DNA of 64,000 nucleotides from Lineus longissimus. Taxonomy: Eukaryota; Nemertea; Pilidiophora; Heteronemertea; Lineidae. Within the stretch, counting starts at the first letter, position 1; the number at the start of each line of letters is the position of its first letter. The DNA lies in NCBI RefSeq assembly GCF_910592395.1, contig NC_088319.1:10418001-10482000 (forward strand), read 5' to 3'. The translations under genes and the position numbers were made by a program. This document shows positions 50,573-62,084 of this stretch, piece by piece. The notes beneath the pieces were generated by a model. The model made no database searches. It was not told where the DNA came from and saw only the letters and a list, made by a program, of their open reading frames with translations.

Positions 50573-52272
50573 GCTGAAGTAATGCATTAATAGACCTGGG
50601 ACAATAGTCAGTCATATACTGCATGCTACATGCATGCGCGAGCGCTGTATCTGGTTACAATTGGTGTATGTGTGTGTGTATGTGTGTTCCTGATCGCTGC
50701 ATGCTAGTTCAGTTCATCTGTCCACAGGGGTTTTTAAAGTGGGGAAAGTGTTTCAATCGTCGCAAATCTGCCTAAAACGAGGAGTTTTCTCTGGTGCCGG
50801 CATGGCAGTGGCGTGTGTCATACTAACCTTTACCTGGTGCAACAGTCGGAAATTACTTTTTGGAGGGGGGAATGGGCACATTTGTGGGGAAACGATAAAA
50901 ATAATATGTAGTGAGCCTCGGCAACAGCCGGAGATTATATTTTCTCGAACCTGACTGACTGACTTCCTGGCTGCCTGAGAGAACGGTCCCACATTTTGGC
51001 CGTCTGGACTATTGCAATAGATATGTAAATAGTTTACAAGTCATCTCCATCAAACGTCTATATATATTATTTCTCTTAATGGTATAATGAACGGCGTACA
51101 TATCTGGTTAGACCTATATGTCAATGCAGTAAAAAGGAGCGGTGGCAGCTAATTTTATCTATCCTGAACTGCACTGACGCATATTGATAAGATGTTGTTT
51201 ACAAATGACTTGGTCTCACGCAGTTTTTGACATGTCTGGGAAAGCGCAAAGTTGTAACGATATGTCGCCTCCGATTCAGGAGAGCACATTGGTTTGATCT
51301 ATCTTAAACGGATGATTGCGTCTAACAGTATTTAGGACGTTGTTGCGGCGAAGTACAGACTGACTTATAAGTTAGAGATCAAAAGCGGGTGTGATTTTCA
51401 TCTTGACCAATGCTGAGAATACTTTATCAGTGAATTTGCCGAGGTTCGGGGGAAATTTGAACCGAGAATCATATGTAATTTGCATTTGCTCTCTTGACTT
51501 CCGGTGAATTATCCCCGATTCTCCTGTAATTCTCTGAAAGTCTAGTAAAATCTTAGCCGATTTCGCCTGAATCTGCTCTCTCTGAGGAGTGCCGAGAGCA
51601 AGACGATTGCGATGGTTTATCTCTGCCTATGTTGAGTACACGAAATGTACAAATAGACTGAGCGTTTCGGCAAGCGAATGTTTTCTTTCTCAGGTAGCCT
51701 ATGTTACCCTTTAGACATTTCGAATATAACATCAGCTGATCTAACATGTCATAAGGTCATCGTAAGAACCAATCAGAAATGAAAACATTGTATGATAGGT
51801 TAGGCTCGTGATCAAAACAAATGTTTTCGTATCATGGGGTAATAGTGTGTTTGTTAACCTTGACGGACACCAGATTGGCTCTCGTAAATATCTAATCCCA
51901 TGTCTGATCTAAAAACGTATGTACTGGGCCTAGAATGGTCAGTCCAAATGCATGTATATAATAAACAGGGTTTCTGGACACTGTTACACAATCATTTCAT
52001 ACGAACATTCGGCCATAACACTTCTTGTAACGCTCGTTTGGTAACTCGTTGACTTCCATCTACATCAGCATTCAAAACCATGGTGTATACATGTACCTGT
52101 ACGCATATAGAAGACACCTAGATTTGCGGTAACTTCTTCGTAAATTTCTACTACATATACGCTTCCATTAGAGGATTTCGACGTCTACAGGCTGATGCCC
52201 TCATTTGCTTATATGCTACAGTTTATATTATAGTTTATGATTTAATCATATTATTAATTGTTACTTTGATAT

Positions 52273-52812
52273 ATACTGAAGTTGATAGGAATTGACTTGG
52301 TAGATTTAGATTTAGATTCTGTAAATAAGTCATTTGTGGGGAAAATAAGGGTGAAGATTAGGGAGTTGTTAGAGCGTGCTTTGATGGATGAACTTAAAAG
52401 CAACAGTAAGCTGGAGTTGTATTCTTCTCTGAAGGTCAACTTTGGAAGAGAACGGTATTTAGACTCATTGGTTAACACTCTGTTTAGAAGAGCTATTTCT
52501 AAGGTCCGTCTTTCTGATCATGATTTTGATATTGAGTCTGGGAGAAGAAAAAATATTCCGAGGGAAAGAAGGCTATGTTCTTTGTGTAACTCAGGTGAGA
52601 TCGGGTCTGAGTATCATGTCATTATGGAATGTGTTCAGCCTGATCTGAAGGCAATACGTTTTCAAGCCCTAGAAGAATTAAATTTAATTAATGGTATATT
52701 TCGGGAGTTTGGGAGTCAACAAATTTTTAACTATTGTTTACTGGGGAATGATACAAATATTTGTCATATCGTGGGTGCCTTTTTATGGAAAATTTTGAAA
52801 TTGATAAAATAA
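52273..52812 (+). CDS. C-terminal part of a non-LTR reverse-transcriptase polyprotein
   Basis: The frame is open from the insertion edge to a TAA at 52810-52812, about 179 codons without interruption. It lacks the endonuclease and reverse-transcriptase domains, which were lost by 5' truncation. It retains the zinc-ribbon-like C-terminal motif seen in many LINE proteins: 'RLCSLCNSGEIGSEYHVIMEC' region with Cys-x2-Cys, then His and Cys (about residues 112-132 of the open frame), preceded by 'IESGRRKNIPRE'. Such motifs are thought to bind the element's RNA. There is no promoter and no start codon of its own, so it is a remnant; the clean frame implies a young insertion. Confidence 0.82.
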   Translation: MLKLIGIDLVDLDLDSVNKSFVGKIRVKIRELLERALMDELKSNSKLELYSSLKVNFGRERYLDSLVNTLFRRAISKVRLSDHDFDIESGRRKNIPRERRLCSLCNSGEIGSEYHVIMECVQPDLKAIRFQALEELNLINGIFREFGSQQIFNYCLLGNDTNICHIVGAFLWKILKLIK

Positions 52813-53000
52813 CTTGGTTATTTTGTTTTATGATGTCATGATTTTGTCTAGTTGTTTTATGTCTTATTAGTTCTTTAGTGGTTAGCTTTGTGTAGGAATG
52901 TATACATCATGTATTATACTTTATATGTCATATACCTATGTAAATAACCTTTTATATGGTGACAATAAAGTTTATTTGAATTGAATTTTGAATTGAATAT
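52273..53000 (+). mobile_element. 5'-truncated LINE insertion private to unit A
   Basis: Units B and C run straight from 'ttactttgatat' into 'tttggttttgac', whereas unit A has 728 extra bases between them. The insert holds the 3' part of a LINE reading frame, an AATAAA at 52964-52969 and a short tail of 'ttgaat'-like repeats. A target-site duplication may be 'tgatat'/'tgaatat' but is imperfect. Confidence 0.9.
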
Positions 53001-53100
53001 TTTGGTTTTGACATAAATTTATCAAAATTAGGAAAAGCCTACGCTGTCATGTCTATTTATGTCTGCAATTTTTTATTCACAAATATCTAACTCACCATGG

Positions 53101-54108
53101 TTAGTTCCCGCGTTCTTCATCATTTGATTTGCATCCACAAAATAGAAAGTTAACGTCGTCCTTAAAGTACTTCAATGTACACAAGTAGATGATGAAATTA
53201 ACTGCATAATTGAAAACGATGAAATAAGAGATTGCGATGGACCATTCGTAAAGGTATATGGGGTCGCCCATAATCAAACTAAACCAGTAAAATATAACAA
53301 AGGGGGCCATTGAAAAGAAATATACCGAAGAAACGATGAGCAGATTTTTGACTAGTCTTCTCTGCAGTACTTTAGTCTTGGAATCTTTAGCAACGTGCTT
53401 ATCATTGCTTGCTCGGACAACTCCAGCTACAATCAGGGTGTTGATGATGAAGACCATACAGACAGGTGCAGCCATATTGGTGTTAAATAGCCAATAATAG
53501 AAGGACTCAAATATCCAGGTTGGAAGAATGCCCTGCTCTTTCGAACATAAGCGCCTGGTAATGCCTTGGATTGTCATCGTGGACGACACATAAGTCAAAA
53601 ACGCTGGGCAGTAAAACGTAAAAGAGATTAACAGAAGGATAACGAGAATGATATTCCGCCGTTGACTGTTGAAGAGACCCGCTGCCACCTTAAGAGGATA
53701 CCAAACAGCTACACAGCGTTCTATACTGTACACGATGATGATGTACGCCGACATAAACACAAAACAATTCCAAACGAAGATTCGGAGCTGACAACCAATA
53801 TCTGTGGCGCCAGACGCGATGTTGATTTCTCCGTTTGTGACGTAAAATAAACCATTATGAAGCCAGGTCTGAAAACTCATGATCAGGTTCCCGGTATCTG
53901 ACACAGCCAAAGACACTAGGTACACGCTTGCTGCCGTGTTCCTCCTTCTCTGCCTTATGAAGATAATAATGGAGAGCATGTTGCCGACGAACCCAAAGAT
54001 TATGACCACCAGCATTAAGTAGGCCCCGAAGAAGGTGTTGAGGAGTCCCAAAAAAGTCGGTTCTTTTTCTGACACCTCGACTTCGGTCGTGGTTTGGAAA
54101 AGGTCCAT
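53101..54108 (-). CDS. Class A (rhodopsin-family) peptide-type GPCR, copy A, intact
   Basis: A single-exon 335-aa receptor. Membrane segments lie near 29-52, 62-84, 104-128, 152-173, 203-232, 252-278 and 288-311. Class A marks are G42-N43 (TM1), D71 in 'SLAVSD' (TM2), C106 at the top of TM3 paired presumably with C188 in loop 2, 'ERC' at 130-132 in place of DRY, and 'NFIIY' (304-308) in place of NPxxY. The TM6 CWxP box is replaced by 'FSMAP'. Cys in the tail (C324, C326) may be palmitoylated. The overall look is of the FMRFamide/TRH-receptor-like group; the ligand is unknown. AATAAA on the minus strand lies 24 bp after the stop (53072-53077). Relative to copy C it differs at D236, K246, F270, Y274, F276 and Y295 only. 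Confidence 0.92.
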   Translation of the reverse strand: MDLFQTTTEVEVSEKEPTFLGLLNTFFGAYLMLVVIIFGFVGNMLSIIIFIRQRRRNTAASVYLVSLAVSDTGNLIMSFQTWLHNGLFYVTNGEINIASGATDIGCQLRIFVWNCFVFMSAYIIIVYSIERCVAVWYPLKVAAGLFNSQRRNIILVILLLISFTFYCPAFLTYVSSTMTIQGITRRLCSKEQGILPTWIFESFYYWLFNTNMAAPVCMVFIINTLIVAGVVRASNDKHVAKDSKTKVLQRRLVKNLLIVSSVYFFSMAPFVIFYWFSLIMGDPIYLYEWSIAISYFIVFNYAVNFIIYLCTLKYFKDDVNFLFCGCKSNDEERGN

Positions 54109-54824
54109 CGCTCTATTGCCGCTGTAACTAAATTATTTGTGGAGCTTTTGGACTAGCTTGATATCTATTCGAGGCCTTTAAACATGATAACGTTTTTGTT
54201 TATGTTCGGCACGCGTCTCAAAAGTATCTGAATGAGAATCAACAAAAGATCATTTCAAGTCTTCGGCGTCAACATACGAAAAAGAATACGACACACGTTT
54301 GGCTGACTGCGCAGTTATCGTGACGGTACACACCGAATTGTCCGTTTGTCTTCCCAGCTGTCAATTTCATGAGAATCACTATTGGACAAGGTGCCGATTA
54401 TGATCGAATACGTTGCTTACAATGTGGCTTTGCGATTCCTCGATGCAGTCTCCTATATGACGTGAGTGTCCAAATCAATCATAATTGATGAAGGCACTCG
54501 TTTTGAACCTGACAACTAGACACTTCCAACAACGCGTTTCTTGACTTACAAATATTTGTGATGAGTCTGAGAGACGGGTGGTACTTGCAATGCTCTATAA
54601 CTCGAATCTCCTCTAATGACGTGGACAGTATGACGCTGTGGTCTTTCAACAAGCTTACCACGCGACTCTTTGAAATTAAAGTTTCAATGATGGTAAATGC
54701 TAGTTTTTGTCTTTTTCTTTAGTGCGTACTTCTAACGGTAGGCGATTACAATAGTCAGTGTAGTTTAATATGATACTTTATTTTTCAAACATCTTTACAT
54801 ATACAGAATAGTTAACCTCCCAGG
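54109..54824. other. Upstream flank of receptor copy A
   Basis: About 0.7 kb of upstream sequence is kept almost unchanged ahead of each receptor copy, so any promoter was probably duplicated with the gene. No specific element was identified. Small frames here recur in all units as passengers. Confidence 0.5.
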
Positions 54825-57800
54825 GCTGAAGTAAATAGCCCTGGGACAATGGTCAGTCATATACCGCATGCTACATGCATGCGCGAGCGCTGTATCTGGT
54901 TACAATTGGCGTGTGTGTGTATGTGTGTTCCTGATCACTGCATGCTAGTTCAGGTTATCTGTCCACAGGGGTTTTTAAAGTGGGGAAAGTGTTTCAATCG
55001 TCGCAAATCTGCCAAAAACGAGGAGTTTTCTCTGGTGCCGGCATGGCAGTGGCGTGTGTCATACTAACCTTTACCTGGTGCAACAGTCGGAAATTACTTT
55101 TTGGAGGGGGGAATGGGCACATTTGTGGGGAAACGATATAAATTATATGTAGTGAGCCTCGGCAACAGCCGGAGATTATATTTTCTCGAACCTGACTGAC
55201 TGACTTCCTGGCTGCCTGAGAGAACGGTCCCACATTTTGGCCGTCTGGACTATTGCAATAGATTTGTAAATAGTTTACAAGTCATCTCCATCAAACGTCT
55301 ATATATATTATCTCTCTTAATGGTATAATGAACGGCGTACATATCTGGTTAGACCTATATGTCAATGCAGTAAAAAGGAGCGGTGGCAGCTAATTTTATC
55401 TATCCTGAACTGCACTGACGCATATTGATAAGATGTTGTTTACAAATGACTTGGTCTCACGCAGTTTTTGACATGTCTGGGAAAGCGCAAAGTTGTAACG
55501 ATATGTCGCCTCCGATTCAGGAGAGCACATTGGTTTGATCTATCTTAAACGGATGATTGCGTCTAACAGTATTTAGGACGTTGTTGCGGCGAAGTACAGA
55601 CTGACTTATAAGTTAGAGATCAAAAGCGGGTGTGATTTTCATCTTGACCAATGCTGAGAATACTTTATCAGTGAATTTGCCGAGGTTCGGGGGAAATTTG
55701 AACCGAGAATCATATGTAATTTGCATTTGCTCTCTTGACTTCCGGTGAATTATCCCCGATTCTCCTGTAATTCTCTGAAAGTCTAGTAAAATCTTAGCCG
55801 ATTTCGCCTGAATCTGCTCTCTCTGAGGAGTGCCGAGAGCAAGACGATTGCGATGGTTTATCTCTGCCTATGTTGAGTACACGAAATGTACAAATTATAG
55901 ACTGAGCGTTTCGGCAAGCGAATGTTTTCTTTCTTAGGTAGCCTATGTTACTATTTAGACATTTCGAATATCACATCAGCTGATCTAACATGTCATAAGG
56001 TCATCGTAAGTACCAATCAGAAATGAAAACATTGTATGATAGGCTAGGCTCGTGATCAAAACAAATGTTTTCATTTCATGGGGTAATGGTATGTTTGTTA
56101 ACCTTGACGGACACCAGATTGGCTCTCGTAAATATCTAATCCCATGTCTGATCTAAAAACGTATGTACTGGGCCTAGAATGGTCAGTCCAAATATATAAT
56201 AAACAGGGTTTCTGGACACTGTTACACAATCATTTCATACGAACATTCGGCCATAACTCTTCTTGTTACGCTCGTTTGGTAACTCGTTGACTTCCATCTC
56301 CATCAGCATTCAAAACCATGGTGCATACATGTACCTGTAAGTATATAGAAGACACCTAGATTTGCGGTAACTTCTTCGTAAATTTCTACTACATATACGC
56401 TTCCATTAGAGGATTTCGACGTATACAGGCTGATGCCCTCATTTGCTCATATGCTATAGTTTATATCATAGTTTATAATTTAATCATATTATTAATTGTT
56501 ACTTTGATATTTTGGTTTTGACATGAATTTATCAAAATTAGGAAAAGCCTACGCTGTCATGTCTATTTATGTCTGCAATTTTTTATTCACAAATATCTAA
56601 CTCACCATGGTTAGTTCCCGCGTTCTTCATCATTTGATTTGCATCCGCAGAATAGAAAGTTAACGTCATCCTTAAAGTACTTCAATGTACACAAGTAGAT
56701 GATGAAATTAACTGCATAATTGAAAACGATGAAATAAGAGATTGCGATGGACCATTCGTAAAGGTATATGGGGTCGCCCATAATCAAACTAAGCCAGCGA
56801 AATATAACATACGGGGCCATTGAAAAGAAATACACATGTATACCGAAGAAACGATGAGCAGATTTTTGACCAGTCTTCTCTGAAGTACTTCAGTCTTGGA
56901 ATCTTTAGCAACGTGCTTATTATTGCTTGCTCGGACAACTCCAGCTACAATCAGGGTGTTGATGATGAAGACCATACAGACAGGTGCAGCCATATTGGTG
57001 TTAAATAGCCAATAATAGAAGGACTCAAATATCCAGGTTGGAAGAATGCCCTGCTCTTTCGAACATAACCGCCTGGTAATGCCTTGGATTGTCATCGTGG
57101 ACGACACATAAGTCAAAAACGCTGGGCAGTAAAACGTAAAAGAGATTAACAGAAGGATAACGAGAATGATATTCCGCCGTTGACTGTTGAAGAGACCCGC
57201 TGCCACCTTAAGAGGATACCAAACAGCTACACAGCGTTCTATACTGTACACGATGATGATGTACGCCGACATAAACACAAAACAATTCCAAACGAAGATT
57301 CGGAGCTGACAACCAATATCTGTGGCGCCAGACGCGATGTTGATTTCTCCGTTTGTGACGTAAAATAAACCATTATGAAGCCAGGTCTGAAAACTCATGA
57401 TCAGGTTCCCGGTATCTGACACAGCCAAAGACACTAGGTACACGCTTGCTGCCGTGTTCCTCCTTCTCTGCCTTATGAAGATAATAATGGAGAGCATGTT
57501 GCCGACGAACCCAAAGATTATGACCACCAGCATTAAGTAGGCCCCGAAGAAGGTGTTGAGGAGTCCCAAAAAAGTCGGTTCTTTTTCTGACACCTCGACT
57601 TCGGTCGTGGTTTGGAAAAGGTCCATCGCTCTATTGCCGCTGTAACTAAATTATTTGTGGAGCTTTTGGACTAGCTTGATATCTATTCGAGGCCTTTAAA
57701 CATGATAACGTTTTTGTTTATGTTCGGCACGCGTCTCAAAAGTATCTGAATGAGAATCAACAAAAGATCATTTCAAGTCTTCGGCGTCAACATACGAAAA

Positions 57801-58342
57801 AGAATACGACACACGTTTGGCTGACTGCGCAGTTATCGTGACGGTACACACCGAATTGTCCGTTTGTCTTCCCAGCTGTCAATTTCATGAGAATCACTAT
57901 TGGACAAGGTGCCGATTATGATCGAATACGTTGCTTACAATGTGGCTTTGCGATTCCTCGATGCAGTCTCTTATATGACGTGAGTGTCCAAATCAATCAT
58001 AATTGATGAAGGCACTCGTTTTGAACCTGACAACTAGACACTTCCAACAACGCGTTTCTTGACTTACAAATATTTGTGATGAGTCTGAGAGACGGGTGGT
58101 ACTTGCAATGCTCTATAACTCGAATCTCCTCTAATGACGTGGACAGTATGACGCTGTGGTCTTTCAACAAGCTTACCACGCGACTTTTTGAAATTAAAGT
58201 TTCAATGATGGTAAATGCTAGTTTTTGTCTTTTTCTTTAGTGCGTACTTCTAACGGCAGGCGATTACAATAGTCAGTGTAGTTTAATATGATACTTTATT
58301 TTTCAAACATCTTTACATATACAGAATAGTTAACCTCCCAGG
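54825..58342. repeat. Tandem receptor unit B
   Basis: Middle unit, 3518 bp, without either private insertion and hence closest to the ancestral layout. Contains frameshifted receptor copy B. Confidence 0.94.
56611..57626 (-). pseudogene. Class A GPCR, copy B, frameshifted at the start of TM6
   Basis: The first 263 residues match copy C, through TM5 and the third intracellular loop. Eight extra bases at about 56833-56840 ('cacatgta' on the + strand), absent from copies A and C, shift the frame after Y263. The shifted frame ends after 17 unrelated residues (280 aa in all). The downstream sequence still encodes TM6, TM7 and the tail in another frame without further damage, so the lesion is young. 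A truncated receptor lacking TM6-TM7 would be expected not to signal, though dominant-negative action is possible. The inserted bases do not duplicate the neighbouring eight, so a simple transposon footprint is not supported. A sequencing or assembly error cannot be excluded. Confidence 0.88.
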
Positions 58343-59610
58343 GCTGAAGTAAATAGCCCTGGGACAATGGTCAGTCATATACCGCATGCTACATGCATGC
58401 GCGAGCGCTGTATCTGGTTACAATTGGCGTGTGTGTGTATGTGTGTTCCTGATCACTGCATGCTAGTTCAGGTTATCTGTCCACAGGGGTTTTTAAAGTG
58501 GGGAAAGTGTTTCAATCGTCGCAAATCTGCCAAAAACGAGGAGTTTTCTCTGGTGCCGGCATGGCAGTGGCGTGTGTCATACTAACCTTTACCTGGTGCA
58601 ACAGTCGGAAATTACTTTTTGGAGGGGGGAATGGGCACATTTGTGGGGAAACGATATAAATTATATGTAGTGAGCCTCGGCAACAGCCGGAGATTATATT
58701 TTCTCGAACCTGACTGACTGACTTCCTGGCTGCCTGAGAGAACGGTCCCACATTTTGGCCGTCTGGACTATTGCAATAGATTTGTAAATAGTTTACAAGT
58801 CATCTCCATCAAACGTCTATATATATTATCTCTCTTAATGGTATAATGAACGGCGTACATATCTGGTTAGACCTATATGTCAATGCAGTAAAAAGGAGCG
58901 GTGGCAGCTAATTTTATCTATCCTGAACTGCACTGACGCATATTGATAAGATGTTGTTTACAAATGACTTGGTCTCACGCAGTTTTTGACATGTCTGGGA
59001 AAGCGCAAAGTTGTAACGATATGTCGCCTCCGATTCAGGAGAGCACATTGGTTTGATCTATCTTAAACGGATGATTGCGTCTAACAGTATTTAGGACGTT
59101 GTTGCGGCGAAGTACAGACTGACTTATAAGTTAGAGATCAAAAGCTGGTGGGATTTTCATCTTGACCAATGCTGAGAATACTTTATCCGTGAATTTGCCG
59201 AGGTTCGGGGGAAATTTGAACCGAGAATCATATGAAATTTGCATTTGCTCTCTTGACTTCCGGTGAATTATCCCCGATTCTCCTGTAATTCTCCGAAAGT
59301 CTAGTGAAATCTTAGCTGATTTCGCCTGAATCTGCTCTTAGGAGTGCCGAGAGCAAGACGATTTCGATGGTTTATCTCTACCTATGTTGAGTACGCGAAA
59401 TGTACAAATAGACTGAGCGTTTTGGCAAGCGAATGTTTTCTTTCTTAGGTAGCCTATGTTACTCTTTAGACATTTCGAATATCACATCAGCTGATCTAAC
59501 ATGTCATAAGGTCATCGTAAGAACCAATCAGAAATGCCAACATTGGATGATAGGCCAGGCTCGTTATCAAAACAAATGTGTTCATTTCATGGGGTAATGG
59601 TATGTTTGTT

Positions 59611-59950
59611 AAAGGGAACTGGAACCGCCGAGCGATTTATTCAACTTTTCGACTTTCACCGCCCGAGAAAGTCAAACTTCCAACTTCCTATTCGAGTTCA
59701 GATTTGTAGCTCCGCCCCCAGTGCTCGAGCATGCGCAGTTCAATTTGTTATTATTGAGAATCATGTGAGAATCACGTGAGTCATGCGATCTTTCATTCAT
59801 GAGTTTTCGTAGTAAATTCCATAGTAGTGACGTCACTCAATGATTGACAGCTAGGCGCCATGTTTCATTCATGCCTCGTTCTGATCACCCGATACGCGGG
59901 AAATGAAAACGAGGTCATACGAACTGGCTTGGCGGTTTCAGTTTCCTTCA
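59611..59950. mobile_element. 340-bp MITE-like insertion private to unit C
   Basis: Units A and B read 'tttgttaaccttgacgg' where unit C has 340 extra bases. The ends form an 18-bp terminal inverted repeat with two mismatches: 'aagggaactggaaccgcc' (59612-59629) and the complement of 59931-59948. 'gtt' occurs on both sides and may be a 3-bp target duplication, which would suit a PIF/Harbinger-type element, but four bases of the target differ, so this is uncertain. No transposase frame. Confidence 0.85.
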
Positions 59951-60461
59951 GTTGACGGACACCAGATTGGCTCTCGTAAATATCTAATCCCATGTCTGAT
60001 CTAAGAACGTATGTACTGGGCCTTGAATGGTCAGTCCAAATAATATATAATAAACAGGGTTTCTGGACACTGTTACACAATCATTTCATACGAACATTCG
60101 GCCATAACACTTCTTGCAACGCTCGTTTGGTAACTCGTTGACTTCCATCTCCATCAGCATTCAAAACCATGGTGCATACATGTACCTATAAGTATATAGA
60201 AGACACCTAGATTTGCGGTAACTTCTTTGTAAATTTCTACTACATATACGCTTCCATTAGAGGATTTCGACGTATACAGGCTGATGCCCTCATTTGCTTA
60301 TATGCTATAGTTTATATCATAGTTTATAATTTAATCATATTATTAATTGTTACTTTGATATTTTGGTTTTGACATGAATTTATCAAAATTACGAAAAGCC
60401 TACACTGTCATGTCTATTTATGTCTGCAATTTTTTATTCACAAATATCTAACTCACCATGG

Positions 60462-61469
60462 TTAGTTCCCGCGTTCTTCATCATTTGATTTGCATCCGCA
60501 GAATAGAAAGTTAACGTCATCCTTAAAGTACTTCAATGTACACAAGTAGATGATGAAATTAACTGCATAATTGAAAACGATGAAATTAGAGATTGCGATG
60601 GACCATTCGTAAAGGTATATGGGGTCGCCCATAATCAAACTAAGCCAGCGAAATATAACATACGGGGCCATTGAAAAGAAATATACCGAAGAAACGATGA
60701 GCAGATTTTTGACCAGTCTTCTCTGAAGTACTTCAGTCTTGGAATCTTTAGCAACGTGCTTATTATTGCTTGCTCGGACAACTCCAGCTACAATCAGGGT
60801 GTTGATGATGAAGACCATACAGACAGGTGCAGCCATATTGGTGTTAAATAGCCAATAATAGAAGGACTCAAATATCCAGGTTGGAAGAATGCCCTGCTCT
60901 TTCGAACATAACCGCCTGGTAATGCCTTGGATTGTCATCGTGGACGACACATAAGTCAAAAACGCTGGGCAGTAAAACGTAAAAGAGATTAACAGAAGGA
61001 TAACGAGAATGATATTCCGCCGTTGACTGTTGAAGAGACCCGCTGCCACCTTAAGAGGATACCAAACAGCTACACAGCGTTCTATACTGTACACGATGAT
61101 GATGTACGCCGACATAAACACAAAACAATTCCAAACGAAGATTCGGAGCTGACAACCAATATCTGTGGCGCCAGACGCGATGTTGATTTCTCCGTTTGTG
61201 ACGTAAAATAAACCATTATGAAGCCAGGTCTGAAAACTCATGATCAGGTTCCCGGTATCTGACACAGCCAAAGACACTAGGTACACGCTTGCTGCCGTGT
61301 TCCTCCTTCTCTGCCTTATGAAGATAATAATGGAGAGCATGTTGCCGACGAACCCAAAGATTATGACCACCAGCATTAAGTAGGCCCCAAAGAAGGTGTT
61401 GAGGAGTCCCAAAAAAGTCGGTTCTTTTTCTGACACCTCGACTTCGGTCGTGGTTTGGAAAAGGTCCAT
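60462..61469 (-). CDS. Class A (rhodopsin-family) peptide-type GPCR, copy C, intact
   Basis: A single-exon 335-aa receptor with the same motifs as copy A (D71, C106/C188, 'ERC' at 130-132, 'NFIIY' at 304-308). The first 235 residues are identical to copy A. Differences are N236, E246, Y270, R274, L276 and N295; copy B shares the first five, and N295 is unique to C. R274 puts a positive charge in the outer half of TM6, where copy A has Tyr, a place that often contacts peptide ligands in this class (inference). The AATAAA at 60433-60438 lies 24 bp after the stop. The upstream 0.6 kb is the same as in the other units up to 62084, so similar expression is likely. Confidence 0.92.
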   Translation of the reverse strand: MDLFQTTTEVEVSEKEPTFLGLLNTFFGAYLMLVVIIFGFVGNMLSIIIFIRQRRRNTAASVYLVSLAVSDTGNLIMSFQTWLHNGLFYVTNGEINIASGATDIGCQLRIFVWNCFVFMSAYIIIVYSIERCVAVWYPLKVAAGLFNSQRRNIILVILLLISFTFYCPAFLTYVSSTMTIQGITRRLCSKEQGILPTWIFESFYYWLFNTNMAAPVCMVFIINTLIVAGVVRASNNKHVAKDSKTEVLQRRLVKNLLIVSSVYFFSMAPYVIFRWLSLIMGDPIYLYEWSIAISNFIVFNYAVNFIIYLCTLKYFKDDVNFLFCGCKSNDEERGN

Positions 61470-62084
61470 CGCTCTATTGCCGCTGTAACTAAATTGTTTG
61501 TGGAGCTTTTGGACTAGCTTGATATCTTTTCGAGGCCTTTAAAACATGATAACGTTTTTGTTTATGTTCGGCACGCGTCTCAAAAGTATCTGAATGAGAA
61601 TCAACCAAAAGATCATTTCAAGTCTTCGGCGTCAACATACGAAAAAGAATACGACACACGTTTGGCTGACTGCGCAGTTATCGTGACGGTACACACCGAA
61701 TTGTCCGTTTGTCTTCCCAGCTGTCAGTTTCATGAGAATCACTATTGGACAAGGTGCCGATTATGATCGAATACGTTGCTTACAATGTGGCTTTGCGATT
61801 CCTCGATGCAGTCTCCTATATGACGTGAGTGTCCAAACCAATTATAATTGATGAAGGCACTCGTTTTGAACCTGACAACTAGACACTTCCAACAACGCGT
61901 TTCTTGACTTACAAATATTTGTGATGAGTCTCAGAGACGGGTGGTACTTGCAATGCTCTATAACTCGAATCTCCTCTAATGACGTGGACAGTGTGACGCT
62001 GTGGTCTTTCAACAAGCTTACCGCGCGACTCTTTGAAACTAGAGTTTCAATGATGGTAAATGCTAGTTTTTGTCTTTTTCTTTA

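Larger units (their letters stand above)
50573..54824. repeat. Tandem receptor unit A
   Basis: The first of three direct repeats; similarity starts at 'gctgaagt' (50573) and runs to the junction before the same phrase at 54825. It contains spacer sequence, a private LINE insertion (52273-53000) and receptor copy A with its upstream flank. Spacer landmarks such as 'gcatgctacatgcatgcgcg' and 'cctgactgactgacttcctg' recur in all three units. Confidence 0.93.
58343..62084. repeat. Tandem receptor unit C, right-truncated
   Basis: Third unit. Similarity stops at 'gtctttttcttta' (62084), about 120 bp short of the full unit, where sequence becomes unique. Contains a private MITE-like insertion and receptor copy C. 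Confidence 0.93.

Noticed and set aside
53662-53850. Identical plus-strand frames inside each receptor copy (also 57180-57368 and 61023-61211)
   Set aside because: They lie antisense to the receptor gene and recur only because the unit is triplicated; no start context or domain supports them.
54994-55233. Minus-strand 79-codon frame repeated in all three units (50753-50992, 58512-58751) and the overlapping plus-strand frame
   Set aside because: Conserved only because the units are young duplicates; low-complexity, no recognisable domain, differences between copies include non-conservative ones.
56833-56840. 8-bp insertion in receptor copy B as a hAT transposon footprint
   Set aside because: A footprint should duplicate the adjacent eight bases; the inserted bases match neither the preceding nor the following eight.
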